Made by a program: the position numbers and the translations under genes. Below the pieces are notes generated by a model that made no database searches, had not been told where the DNA came from, and saw only the letters and a list, made by a program, of their open reading frames with translations. From contig NC_090944.1 of NCBI RefSeq assembly GCF_040807025.1, positions 122,999,738-123,063,737 of the forward strand: 64,000 nucleotides of DNA, written 5' to 3'. The DNA is from Struthio camelus (lineage: Eukaryota > Chordata > Aves > Struthioniformes > Struthionidae). Below, piece by piece: positions 52,531-64,000 of this stretch; position 1 is the first letter of the stretch; the number at the start of each line of letters is the position of its first letter.

Positions 52531-52654
52531 ATGAACTCGGTCCGAGCCGCCAACAGGAGACCCAGGCGAGTGTCCAGGCCGCGCCCGGTGCAGCAGCAAC
52601 AACAGCAGCAGCAGGAGAGGAACAACAACGCCGCCGCCGCCGCCGGGGAACGGG
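52531..52654 (+). CDS. FBXO11: FBXO11 first coding exon (F-box only protein 11), partial
   Basis: FBXO11 is the substrate-recognition subunit of an SCF (SKP1-CUL1-RBX1) E3 ubiquitin ligase; known targets of the mammalian protein include BCL6 and CDT2. The exon encodes MNSVRAANRRPRRVSRPRPV, eight glutamines (CAG/CAA mixed), ERNNN, five alanines and GER. This is the known basic, disordered N-terminus of vertebrate FBXO11; the F-box, the right-handed beta-helix (CASH/PbH1) repeats and the UBR-type zinc finger are encoded by later exons outside the window. The exon has 41 full codons plus one base. The donor GTAAGC at 52655 leaves a phase-1 G, which would complete the aspartate codon of GER-D in the known protein. 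Compared with the mammalian protein as I remember it, the glutamine/proline tract is much shorter and an alanine run is inserted. Start choice: first ATG after the uORF and identical to the known N-terminus. Confidence 0.93.
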
Positions 52655-52842
52655 GTAAGCGAGGCGCCGCCGCCGCCGAGCGGGGGCCTGCGCGGGCCGC
52701 CGCGGCCCTGGGCCCCGCCGCGCCCGGCCGGGCACCGGCAGGAAAAGCCGAGGCTGCTTCACCCTTGGCTCCCGCTCAGGCCGCGCTTTGTTTGGCTGGG
52801 GCTCTGCCCCGGCTCGGGGCCGCTGGGCCCTGCCGCCGAGCC

Positions 52843-52868
52843 GGAGGGAGGGAGGGAGGGAGGGAGGC
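52843..52868 (+). repeat. GGGA tandem repeat
   Basis: About six GGGA/GGAG units in early intron 1 on the coding strand. The regularly spaced G runs can form a G-quadruplex in the non-template DNA or in the nascent RNA. Confidence 0.85.
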
Positions 52869-53291
52869 GGAGGCTCGGCCCCGGCCGCCGCCACCGCCGC
52901 GCTCCCACGCCCGCCGCCGAGGGGGCCGGGGGGCCCGGATGGCGGCCAACCCCCCGCCCCGGGGCTGTGGGCAGCCTGGGGCCGGGCGAGCCGGTGCCTC
53001 CCTGCGGGGGAGGGAGGGGGGGGCTGGGCCTCCGCGCTGGCGGAGGGGAGCTGCCCTGCTGGGTTTTTTTTGGGGGGGGGGGGTGGGGGAGGAACGGCGC
53101 CCGGCCCGGGGGGCTGCGAGCGGGCGGCCGAGGCCGAGCCACTTGCGCCGACACCTTCCCCGCCGCCGTGGGCGAAATGGTGGCGGCGGTGAGGCGGCCG
53201 CCGGCCCCTGCGCAGCCCGCCGCGCCTCGCCTCGCCTCGCCGCGCCGCCTTTACTGCGCAGTTGGGCGCCGGGCTTCGGTTACGCGGCCGC

Positions 53292-53310
53292 GGGGGGGGG
53301 GGGGGGGGGG
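53292..53310 (+). repeat. Run of 19 G
   Basis: A 19-base G homopolymer flanked by CGGCCGC and AAGGAGCC within the CpG island. Other long G runs lie at about 53074-53092 and 53587-53597. Such runs are error-prone to sequence, so the exact length is uncertain. Confidence 0.9.
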
Positions 53311-56300
53311 AAGGAGCCGCGGCGCGTGGGGCGCCGGGCGGCCATTTATTTACCTCGGCCGAGCGCCCCCCGCTCCTTCCCCGGCGCCGCGCTGGCCGCC
53401 GAGCGGGGGGCGCCGCGGCCCTGCCCGGCGGCTGCCTGCGCCCCCCGCGGCCGGGGCCTAGCGTCAAAACGTTGATAATTTGGACCCGAGCGGGGAAGCA
53501 CCATTGTCTAAAGGGATGAGAAATCGCCGAGGTGGGATCCCTCCTCTAATGGAGCCCGGGGCAGAGCCGCCAGGGCGGCGAAGGAGGGGGGGGGGGGTCC
53601 CTCGGCCCCCGGCCCTGCTGCCACGATCATGGCTGGGGGTGCGAGTGTGCGTGCTGTGTGTGCAGCGCTGTTTCTTTCTCTCTCTTTCCCCCCCCCCTTC
53701 TTCTTTTTTTTTTTTTTTTTTTAAGGCGAGATGGGGGTGGGATTGAAGGAGACATTTTGCATGTCTTATCTGGTGGTGGATTCGGTTTTAATTTTTTATG
53801 CATTGGCTGTCACAACTCTTGCGTGATAAAGGAGACTGATCTGCGGTGCAGTTTTAGACGTACAAATGTCTTTTTAAAATTTGAAAAAAAAAAAAAAAAG
53901 CCTTCATTGTCAGCTGAACGCCTTTTGTTTGAGTATCTAGGATATTGCATTAAGAACGAGATATTTTAACTGCGGAGATGCATCGCGATAAGTATTTCGG
54001 TGGATCTTATGCGACCGAAACACTTTAAACAAATGAAGTAAAGAAAATTTAATCTGAGGAAGTATTTTTAATTCTCCATTCCTCCCCCCTCCCTCCCTCC
54101 CCTTCCTTCCCCCGCCCCCCCTCGCACACATTGGTCAGAGCAAAGAATGTTACCCAGACCAGATTGCTGTGTATATAACCAGAGGATGTGATGTCTTATG
54201 CCCAATTATGGGTCTTGTGTAAACCTTCCAAAATCTTCAGTAATTATATAATTAAAATGACTTCTCTGGTAAACTGGCATTAAAAAAAAAAAAAAACAAA
54301 ACACTTCCTCCTTTCAGTGACACACACTGAAGATTTTCATCATCTATGTTTCATGTGCATAATACAGATTGATTTTTCAACCCGAGTTGACTTTTTTTCT
54401 TTTTTTTTAAACAAATGAAAACGTAATCTCAGGCACACTTATGGATTAATGCTCTGATTATTCATTTTTACGTTGGACTGGCTGTCTCAAACTATTCACG
54501 TTACCAATTTTTTAAAGATACGGGGAGAAACTTTTTCTGTTAAAATTTGAGGCGTTATTTTGCTCTTTTGGGGAACTCTTCATTAACCTAAAATTTTTTA
54601 CATTGTTCATTGCTATCTACCACTTAGCGGTGATAGAGTGGTAACAAAATCAGATTCCACAGTTCCTGAAATTACTGTTCCGTAGGGCTGGCTCGTTGCT
54701 AGCTTTTTCCTTCCATTTCTGAAGGTCAGTGGTGAGGTCTGGCTTGCCCAAAAATGTTTTAATTGTATTAAGGTCATTTGCAGTAGAGATACCCTAAATG
54801 ACAAACTAATACAATTCCTGTTCCTTTCCCAGATCGTCTAAGGTCTGATCCAGTATCTCTGGAAGCTAATCCCAATTTTACCTGTGACTTTCATGGGCTT
54901 TGTACAGGGCTGTTACTATTAAGGACAATGCGTAATGTTGCTAAATTGTCAGGCGATATTCTAGGGTTAAACTAGTCAGTGGTGACTTTTTTTCACCTTT
55001 ATTCCTATTCAGTGTAGGGGACCTTAAGAAAGGCTATACAACAGAGGCGGTATAAGTTATTAGTCAAGAGTTTCTATTAAATTCACATTTAGATTTGTTT
55101 AAAATAAATTAGGTAATATGAGTGTGTCTGTGATTAAATGAAAATTATTTTTTTCGTTACAATTAATTTCTCCCTTTATATCGCAGTTAGTAGGATCTTA
55201 TGAGTACAAGTAACGTGGAGCAGTTGTTAATATAGCACATAGTTAATCTTTGGAACTTCTTGTTGTTTCATATCATTAAAGTAGATTGCTTAGCAAAAAG
55301 CTCAAGAGCTAGCACATTATTTATTATTTAAGGCTACATAAATACAGTGTTTAGCGACTGTGTAACAGCTGTTATTTTTATTATTGGGTAAAAATCAGGA
55401 ACGATGTCTCCTGTTGTTAATAAGTGGATCACTAGAAAGCACCAAATTTAAAAAATCTTCCATCAGATGTTCCCTGTAAGGGTTTAGAAATCATATAGAG
55501 CTGTATTTCATAATTTTCAGTTTCTCTTATTTTAATGTATCTTGTATGTGCAGTAGGAATAGATCTACTGAATGTGGAATGGATCTGTATTATACATTGA
55601 TAAACAATGGCTGTGTGTACCTGTATTCTGATTACACTGGGAAAGAGATGTCGTAAATGCTTGCAGATAAGATTTTTTCTCTCCTAAACTTACTGTGTTG
55701 TGTGGCCAAGATAAGATGTCATCAGGATATACTTCCCAAGATGTTCTGCCTTATGTTCTGCTGTTTGCAACTCCCTTCACTTAAATTAGCCACCCTGGCT
55801 ACCCTATGCTACTTATATTGTACCTTCTCCCTTCTGATCTCTCCCCAGTCACCTGTGGGATTGCCAGTGGTTTACTCTGTCAGTTTGGAATTCTGCATTA
55901 AGGTTATAGAATAGATGGGCCCTTGCGTTACAATGGTCTGTCCAAAAGGAAAGAAAGGTGACACCTGTGTTTAAATATTTCTGTGTTTGCTTATAGCGCT
56001 GCTTTTTTTTTTTTTTTTTTTTTTTTTCCCTTGAGGATGTAGCTTTGGCTAGTTTCAGGAGGAAAACAAAGTAAAACAGGTATCTTAAAAATCTTGGCCA
56101 GAATGCAACTAAGACAGTTAACCGAAGAGCTATCACGTACAAGAGGTTTTTTTCTTGTTTTTGTTTTCTCAAAAGAATAAATACATTATTGCATATGTGC
56201 TTCTTTATAACATCAGCAAATGACTGGATATGGTACTAATGAGGTTCTGAGGCTTATGTCCAATATTAAGTGGTTTCAGGATTGGATCCTGTATGTTGTT

Positions 56301-57558
56301 AACTACCAAACTTATAGTTCCTTGGCAGCTGGAGCTGCCACAATCCTACTCTTCCTTTTTATATGGTAGTGGTGTCCATGTGACAACGTAGTGAGCTGGC
56401 TGGCCCAAAAACTAATAACGTTTTTTTTTTTTTTTTTTTTTCTCCCTAGGTTGATTTTTTGGCACCAGTGCCAGTACAAGGGAAGGGATAACGCTACGTG
56501 CCTGTGGGTGTGGTGGCAGCTCTGATTCAGATTAGGTTAAACTGGGAGAGAACTGCACCCTGAAAACATGTAGAGTTGGGGCATATGTAGTACCATCTGT
56601 AAGCCTACCTTGCAGATCTGATTTTTTTTTTTTTTAATAGATTTTTTTTCCGAAGAAAACAAGGCTAATATACCCATCCAGTCTGTCTTTCTGTCACCCT
56701 GCGACTTCTGAACTTGCTAGCTTATTTCAACTACATTCGATAAAGGGGTGTGAAGTTCTTAAGTTTTTTGGCAGTTGTTGACTGTTGAAGACGACAATGA
56801 GGAAAAGACAGTTATAATTTATCCCTCTCTACCTATGCCAAGAAGCAACGACCAGCTGGCCTGTCAGCACACACGGGAATTGAATTAGTCATTTGTCTGT
56901 ATAGGGGACATGAGTGCTTGAAGTAGTGGGAGAAAGAGTAGGTTAGGCTGTGGAAGCATGTAGAAACTAAGCTCTGTTAGATTTCCTGTTCACTGAGCTT
57001 GATTTTTTTTAATTTTTTTGTAACATTAAGCTTACAAATAAGTCAGGAAAGTCGAGGAGTCTTTATTTGGCCCTGTTTCAAGTGCATGCATGGTTTTATT
57101 TTATTTCTTGGAAGAAGTATGCACTGAAACTCTTATATTAGTGTGTGCTGGGCTGTACAGTAGCTGAATTAAATTACTCTTACACTGAAGCAAATGTCCA
57201 TACCCAGATTTGCATCGAAATAACCAAATCGGTTTCAGTTTTTGTAGGATCATCCCTTATGGCAAGAAGTCAGGCATCACTTGCTCCAGGTGGAAAGAAG
57301 TCTAATACAGGTTTTCCATTTTCCTTAAAAGAGAGTCTTAGGCTGTGAAAAGATATATTTATATATGGATCCATATTCCTTGCTTCTGCAATGAAAATTT
57401 TCCAGAGTTGACCTTACAGAATTTATAAACTCGGTACTGCAAGTACAACTTCTGTCTCTCAAATCCTAGTTTTGCATCACAAGCACATAGGAGAGCGCGA
57501 GCACCTCTGTTGTCCTTAAGGTAGGACAGGCACCTAAATTTCTGTTAGAACTAAGGGG

Positions 57559-57577
57559 GGTGGTGGTGGTGGTGGTG
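57559..57577 (+). repeat. GGT microsatellite
   Basis: About six GGT units in FBXO11 intron 1, preceded by a G run. Confidence 0.9.
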
Positions 57578-60500
57578 TTCAAATGCACAGTAATGTTCAT
57601 TGTTCACATTTTTGGTAGATTTTGTTCATTCATGAGAATACTAATGTCTGTTATAATTTCTCAGAAATATATTTAATTTTGATTCTGGATTACAAAAACT
57701 TTGAGCTAAATGGTTTAAGTAAGGAAGTAGACGGTCTCCTTTGTCAGTTAGTCTGTTTGATGTCTTTCCACTTTGGGGGAAGGTTATACTCTGCGGCCTC
57801 CTCTGCGTTGTGGCACTTCTTGGGAGTATCGTATTTGTGCAGTAGAGCAAAGCTGTCCAAAGCACGTCAGGCTTTTGTTGCAGGTGTGCAGGGCATTAAG
57901 TACAATAAACACTTAAATCCTCCGTATCTAGAGCGCATAATGTATATACATATAACTGGAGTACTGCAAATGCACTGTCAGCCCAGCAGCTGTTTGGGAT
58001 AGAAAGGCTTGCAACTTGCTTTCTGTAGGCAATTCAGTCTTTCCTTACCAGCATGGTAAATCTGGTGTGCCCTGGAAGTGCTTGAATTTGCATTGTATGT
58101 AGAGAGCAACTGTTGTGCATGTATGTTTATTCGGCACATTGAGTGCATTTATTTTGCACATGCACAGCGGCATAATTGAGGAGATCGAGTGACAGCCAGA
58201 AGAGGGCTGCTGCAGCAGCTATGAGGACAACTCATTGGGCCCACAGTTAATTTGGGTTATTTCTGTAAAGGAAGTTGTTGGGAATGAATATGTGCCAGGT
58301 GTGTTGTAATGCACATCACCTGGGGCACAGCTTAAACTTCCTTTCGCAGACTGTGGCTCTGAACTATTGCATCTGCTGTAAAGAGGAGGTAGTTTCTCAG
58401 TTGTACTGAATAAATATATTTAGCGTTAAGTGTTATAACAGATAATGTAGGAAAAGTAAGTAAGAGCTACAGAGCGAGTAGATACTGAAAGGAAAGAAGA
58501 AAAGAAGACATGACTGAACTAATAGCAATTAAGAAAAAGCAAGGTTTGTTGTTCAGTTAATTTTGTTGTTACTTAATCCTCTGACATTTTCTGGTTGTTA
58601 AGTACTTCTGTTTATTCCTTGTTCGTGTGCTGTTCCTCTATTTGACATTTGAATAGGAGGGGAAATATGCTTGGTGATTTTTATTACTGTAGTTAAGTGC
58701 CATGAACAGTGTGTTTGGTGAATATGGTCTAGAATTTTGAGTACTTCATTTCTTGATGAAATGAGCTTCTGAAGGGAAGGCGGGGCGGGGGGGGAAGCAA
58801 ACTGAAATATTTAGTGAAATTATAGAAGGTCTATCAAAACCCTCCTTCGTAATATGTTACTGTTTTTAAAGAAGACTTCTAAATTGTTGCAAAGGAGGAA
58901 AATAAGACAAGATCCAGATGTAGAATCTGAGGTAAAGAAAGACCCTCGTATAGGAATCCCCTGTCATTAAATTGTGCTTACTATTATATAGTTTAGTGAA
59001 TTCTTTTTGAGGAGACAAAAATCTTTGAATCTGAAATACTTCTAAAAAGATAACTGTTGCATCGCCGAGTGTTTCTTCTCCTCAACAAATATGTTTTCCT
59101 AGTTGGGGTGATGCGTGTGGTTTTTTTTTTTTTTTTAATGATGCTGTTTATCCATACCTACAAGTTGGTAGGAGTTGGTCAAGCAACAAACAAATGCTTT
59201 CTAAGCATGCAGTTGATTTGGTAGGCTTTTGGAGACTAGTTCTTATGCTCTCCTCTGAGGTACTTCTTTCAGTTGCGTTTTGACAAAGATGGCTAAGTTA
59301 CTCTAGCACCCACTTGCTAGAGGAAGGGGTCTTCCTGCTTCTAGGCACATGTACTTATACTCTGCCTTGTGTTGGCTTTTGTCTAATTTCTGCCGGTTTA
59401 GCTCTCTGAACCAGCTCAGCATGGAAGCTAACCCTCCAAAAAATGTGAACAGTTATCTGCTGGTTTAGTTCTTTGAAGTAATTAACTGCAGAGTTAGGAG
59501 GGTGGATGACGGGTGTGTGGCTGGGAATGGGAGGGAGGAAGCAGGACTCCCCTTTTTGCCACAGCTCACCATTAGAGCAGTTTAGCTGTCACGTGAAACT
59601 GTAGCCTTCCACAGTGAATGGCGATAGTCCATTGACAGGAGCTGTAGAAATGCTGCTGTGGCTTTATTCTGTATGCGCTGTGTATGCGCTATGATATACA
59701 CAATGGAACCAGAACAGAAGTCACCATTTAGGTAATGGAAACCTGCAGTTTGCGTCCCGTTACTAGGTTCCTCAGGTCTTCCTGGTCTCTTAAATGTGAG
59801 AGGTGGGCGCTGGTTTATAGGAGGAGTTCTAAGTGGTGTGTGTTTGCTTTCTGTCTAGAAACGTCATCAGAAACAGCTAGGAGCTGCAGCGATTAGCAGC
59901 TCTGTTTTCTTGGTTCTGCTGAGTATATTCAGCAAAAACGTGTATTGATATTATTCTAATATAAACCGGCTATTAGTGATACTACTCCAGTAACAAAATA
60001 ATGCTATTACTAAATAGTAATAGCACTTCTTGTGCAGGTGGTTCTGTGTTCCAACACTGATTCAGCTGTAAAGCTCTACCATGTGAGTGTCAGTCTAATG
60101 TTATTAGAGGACATAGTTTTTCCTCAGATTTTCTGTGCAGCTTGACTTCAATGAGCCTGTTAGGTGTTTGAATTAGGGCTGTTAATTGATGACTGTTTTT
60201 CCAGTTATTAGTGCAGATTTTTTTTTTTTTTTTTTAAATGAACTAAACCTCTTACTGGGCACTTCTCTGGAGACTGGGAGACACGTGGGAAAAGCCTTGG
60301 AAAACATTTGGGGAGTGGGGGGGAACAGTTTGTGCGCACCATTATTCTAGTTGTAACATCCTAGGCCATTGGAAGGATAGTGCTTTTTAACGTTACGGAG
60401 AACTCTTTAGCGTCTAGTTTCTCGACACAGCGTAGAGAAATGAGCGCGCTGAGGAATTAGGCTGTGAAGCAAAAGATTGTCTTTTGCTCCTACCGTGAAT

Positions 60501-63500
60501 TGCCATTATAAGGCAAAATTAACGGCCGTAGTTTGAAGGAGTAGACTTGTTTGGAATAACTGCTATCCAGGCTAACAGAAGAGCTGAATTTGCAGTCTCA
60601 TGGTCATCATGCTGTATGCATGCTTATAGTGAGGGACTGATTAGTTAGTTAGGCAATGTTGAAATAACTATTGCCTTTTGGTAGTGCAGTTTGTAGTGTT
60701 TGGAAACAGCTTGTTATCCTTAAGGGCTCTGATCTGTGGGCTCTGTTCTGTTGCTCGTTTTCTGCAAATATATCTAGAAGCAAAGGTTTGAGGGTTCAGT
60801 TCCTATTGCTTTCAGAACAAGGTCGAGTTTGTAGCTCTACAGTCAGTCTAAATTTCAAGCTATCTTTATATTTGGACAGGCTATGGCAGGATGACAGGTT
60901 ACCTACCACATGTCAGCTGATCTGTGGTATCTGATTTACAGTAATTGTTCATGTGTATGCTCTTAGCCTGTGGCAAACGCAAGGTAATTTGAGTTAGCTT
61001 GACCCTCTTTCATTATGCTCTCTCAAGGCACTCCCTTCTCCATGTGGATTGTTAGACCTGCTGGAGTGCTGTGCCAGAACAATAATGCAGTTTCTGTCTC
61101 TAAGCTGGTTTGGGTGTATCTGCACAACAGTAAGATGTGGACCTCACCACAGTTTCCTGTGTTACTGCTGTTTTGAGATTACACCTTGGTGAAGGAGTGA
61201 GTGCTACTCTGAAAATTGGTCTGATGCTATAATTATTAGGTATGTTTTCCTGTAGTAAAACCTATGAAAGGTTTATTAGCACGTTTTGAAACACAAAGTA
61301 CATTGGTTATTCCACAGTATCTTTAAAAATACGAAAGAAGTATTCAAAGAAGTAGTTTTTACTTCTATTTCTTTCAGAAGACAGGTGATAATTGAAATTA
61401 TTCTAATGCTGCAGTAATGTTTTTTGGATGTTCAGTGTTGCCCACTGGAATCTTGACTGAAAGTTTCTCGCTGATCACAGACAGCTCCTGAAATGACACA
61501 AAAGGTAAAAGCGAACCCCCTCCCCTCCTTTTGGAGGTTAGAGCTTACTTGAAATTTGGGTTTGCAGCACAATATAATAAACTCAACCATCCAGTTTGTT
61601 TCATCAATAATAAGTGGAGGAAAAGGTGTGGTGTGGGTTTCTTTCTTTTTTTTTTTTTTTTTTTTTTTTCTCCTTACTTGGAATTCAGGTTTCTTAAGAT
61701 GTAAGCCTTGGTGCAGACTTACTGTAGTCCTCTGAGAAATAACAGTCGTGAGGGTAGTCTATCAACATACCTTCGGAGAATGCTGCAATTGACTGAAAGA
61801 AGCGTTATGCTGCAGAAGCACAGTGCAGCTTCCAGTTCTAATCGTTTTTCCGAGAGCTGAGGACAAAATGGATGCTATTTGGCTAAATAAAAGTGTTTCC
61901 TGACTACCAGGAAAGCAAGAGACCAGAAACATAGCTTTTGGGGCATCAGTTAAACTATGTGCAATAATTGTCCAAATGAGTGTATTTGTCACTTCCTTAA
62001 TTTCTTGCAGTCTTGAAGAGGGAAGCCAGTGACTTTTCTTAGGATAGTTGTTATATAAAGCCTTTGGCACCTGACTCTGAAGGTGATAAGATCTGCTGTC
62101 ATTTTTCTTTCTGGCAGAAAGGTTTCTGCACCACCACCTTCTTGAAGACTTGCTCAGGACTCAACTTCAAAATGAACGAGTTTGTTTTGGAATTTCACTT
62201 GCTCTGTTATTTGACCTGCATTGACTGCAACTGTACTGCCCTAGATCGTGGAAAGGGAGAGGAGATAGCCAAGCTCCGTCCTTCATTATCTGGGAGAATA
62301 GACTGAACGTCTAAAGAGGCTGTAGTATGTGAAAATAAGTAACAAGTGTTTCATGACAGAGGAACCATTTTGTTCTGATCCATTTGGAGCTTCCTCTCTG
62401 GCTCCGTTCTTAGGTCTCTGCAAAGCTATACAGTAATCGAGCCTCTAAGGCATGTGCTTAAGATCATTGTAGCAAGAGCCTCCTTCAGCACAAATTGTAC
62501 AGTTGTTTAGCTAGCTAAACATTAGTGAGAAGGCAGGAGATAAACGCTTTCGGCTACTGTTGTTGTCTGGATGATTAGAAGAAGAATTGGCATGATCGTG
62601 ATAACGGGTTATATCCAAATGACTTCGGGTGGCCTTTGATAATGAGTTTAGACCTCTTCAGATCTTGCCAAATTTCTTAGTGTCAGCAGGAGCTCCTGAT
62701 CAATAAGCCTCTGACAGACCTAACAGTATTAGTATGGATGTTTGCCATTGTCAAATTTTACCTTGAATTAAAAGATTTATAAGCAATTGAGAAAGGCATA
62801 CCTGAGTAGGTTCAGTAGGTACCTAATGAAGCTGCGTTCTGAAGATAGAGTTGTCGCGCTACATGTCAGTGGGCCGCTGCTTTTCCCATTTTGTCTAAGA
62901 GAGGTTTGAACGTCTGAGCTTGAATGAAACTCGCTTTTAACGTTAACAGGAAATAATGTTTTCTGACAGCTCTGGCTCGTCTAAACCTATTTTTCCTTTT
63001 TTTAATGCCACAGAAGAGGAAGAGGTGAAATTATTCTGGTGGTTGTTTATAGACAAAGTAGCAGCCTTAACATGTAATTTGAAAGGAAAATGCACTGCCC
63101 GTGCTGGTGTTGAAATAAGTGCTTTATATTTTTGGACTTGCGTAGCTGTTAGTTTCATAGTTAGGAAGTCTTAAAATTTGTTTGTGGGGAAAAAAAAAAC
63201 CTTGATAAGGTGGGGAAAATAAGAATGGAATATTTTAAACAATCAAAACTTTATTTTAAGATTTTGGTATTCTCGGAGATTAACTTTCTTACTATGTAGT
63301 AGTCTAGGTTAAGATCGGTTTTCAGATATCATGCCTGAATTTTTCTCCCTATGTTTTTCTGGATAACTTTTTTTTGAAGAAATGGAGTGCGTGCTCTGTG
63401 CTATGCTTTTATGCTGATTAATACAGTGATACAGTGGAAGCTTAAAATCATGATTTTTATAAAGCTATCTTTAACTTAGGTGTTTGAAGCAATACCTGTC

Positions 63501-63975
63501 ATCTGCTGATGCTATAAGAGTGGATTTATTACCATCTTCTTGGGTAGATCCCAAGACTGACTGCATTGTTTATTTTGTCATTTATTCTCATAGTCGTCTT
63601 AATGACCAAGAGCGCTGTGAGCTGCAACTGTATTTTTTGTATAAGATAGTGAGCTGGGCACAGTCATTTTTTTTCAGATTGACTCCGCTTTGAATGTGGT
63701 CTTTATCCACTCGACAGTTTCCTCCCAGAGGCAGGGTTGGATCTCCAGCATTCCTCTGTCGTACCGCTATTTAGCAAACGGGTGTGTAATCCACTGATGA
63801 AGTATTCTAATGGCCAGGGAAAAATAGAAATTAACTATTCTTGTCACTTGAATGGCAGAGATAATTGCTAAAAACTTGCTCACTGTGAGAGTGCTAGTAA
63901 GAAAAACTGAAGAAATAGTCTCTGGTTGAGTATTTTTGATGTGATGTTCTGGCGCAAATGCGGTAGTCACTAAAG

Positions 63976-63989
63976 GTGTGTGTGTGTGT
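63976..63989 (+). repeat. Short GT microsatellite
   Basis: Seven GT units close to the window end, within FBXO11 intron 1. Confidence 0.9.
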
Positions 63990-64000
63990 ATTCTGTGTTA

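Larger units (their letters stand above)
51640..53650. promoter_or_regulatory. FBXO11: CpG island promoter of FBXO11
   Basis: About 2 kb of very GC- and CpG-rich DNA covers the FBXO11 5' UTR, the first coding exon and the start of intron 1, after tens of kilobases of AT-rich sequence. The upstream half is C-rich on the + strand and the half after exon 1 is G-rich. The island contains GC boxes, CCAAT boxes and NRF1-like GCGCAAGCGC words near 51961. The island keeps every frame open over long distances (for example 570 codons on minus at 51755-53467), so those frames carry no coding evidence. The promoter may also fire on the minus strand, as CpG-island promoters often do. Confidence 0.9.
52655..64000 (+). 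other. FBXO11: FBXO11 intron 1 (5' part, continues beyond window)
   Basis: The intron opens with the donor GTAAGC at 52655. Its first kilobase is still CpG island and strongly G-rich; the remainder is AT-rich with many T tracts (for example 53704-53722, 56003-56027, 56421-56441 and 61646-61669). I searched the + frames for the expected next exon (DDDVPADMVAEE and NSPYQLRRK in the known protein) and did not find it, so exon 2 lies downstream of the window. No CR1 copy was recognised in this intron. Enhancers are common in large first introns, but none can be named here. Confidence 0.85.

Noticed and set aside
51755-53467. 570-codon open frame on the minus strand across the CpG island
   Set aside because: Low-complexity Pro/Ala/Arg/Gly translation produced by GC-rich DNA with few stop codons; it lies antisense to FBXO11 exon 1 and resembles no family.
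52655-53475. Continuation of the FBXO11 frame into the intron (314 codons without splicing)
   Set aside because: The donor GTAAGC at 52655 fits the known protein junction exactly, and the downstream translation is unconserved GC-driven sequence.
1-64000. tRNA, rRNA, snRNA, CRISPR arrays, retroviral genes or LTR pairs
   Set aside because: Looked for characteristic motifs by eye on both strands and found none convincing.

Overview
The window looks like bird nuclear DNA. Its recognisable repeats are CR1 LINEs (one 3' end carries tandem octamers typical of CR1) plus a scatter of very old MIR/L3-like fragments. There are no Alu/B1-type SINEs, repeat density is low, and introns and intergenic DNA are long with one strong CpG-island promoter. 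A turtle or crocodilian cannot be strictly excluded from the sequence alone, and I do not name a species.

Only one protein-coding gene is supported. At 52531-52654 on the + strand lies the first coding exon of FBXO11, the F-box substrate receptor of an SCF ubiquitin ligase. Its N-terminus matches the vertebrate protein and is cut by a phase-1 donor exactly where the known protein predicts. It sits in a large CpG island (about 51640-53650) with tandem GC boxes, two inverted CCAAT boxes, a TATA-like element and a short upstream ORF. From 52655 to the window end everything is FBXO11 intron 1; exon 2 is not in the window.

The 51 kb upstream (1-51600) contains no coding exon I can recognise. Its open frames are short, lack domain signatures and look like chance. 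This fits the vertebrate arrangement I remember, in which FBXO11 faces a long gene-poor interval towards FOXN2. What it does contain: (i) a fairly young 5'-truncated CR1 at 13707-15850 (minus) with a reverse-transcriptase frame broken by one small frameshift; (ii) an older CR1 at 22510-23730 (minus); (iii) a very old CR1/L3-type reverse-transcriptase relic at 11960-12610 (minus); (iv) about eight MIR/L3-like fossils, three of them clustered in 16.4-17.35 kb; (v) two orphan CpG-rich islands (13.2-13.55 kb and 25.58-26.09 kb) and a weaker CpG-enriched segment (7.15-7.70 kb), none with a recognisable gene; (vi) a GT/TA/CA microsatellite at 27.0 kb; (vii) a few CTCF-like motifs and many 15-25 nt A or T tracts.

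No operon, defence system, CRISPR array, tRNA, rRNA or retroviral gene was seen, and I found no convincing new biological system. The items most worth a second look are the two orphan CpG islands, the nearly open CR1 with a duplication at its 5' junction, and the short glutamine/alanine tract version of FBXO11 exon 1 with its uORF and strong strand skew.
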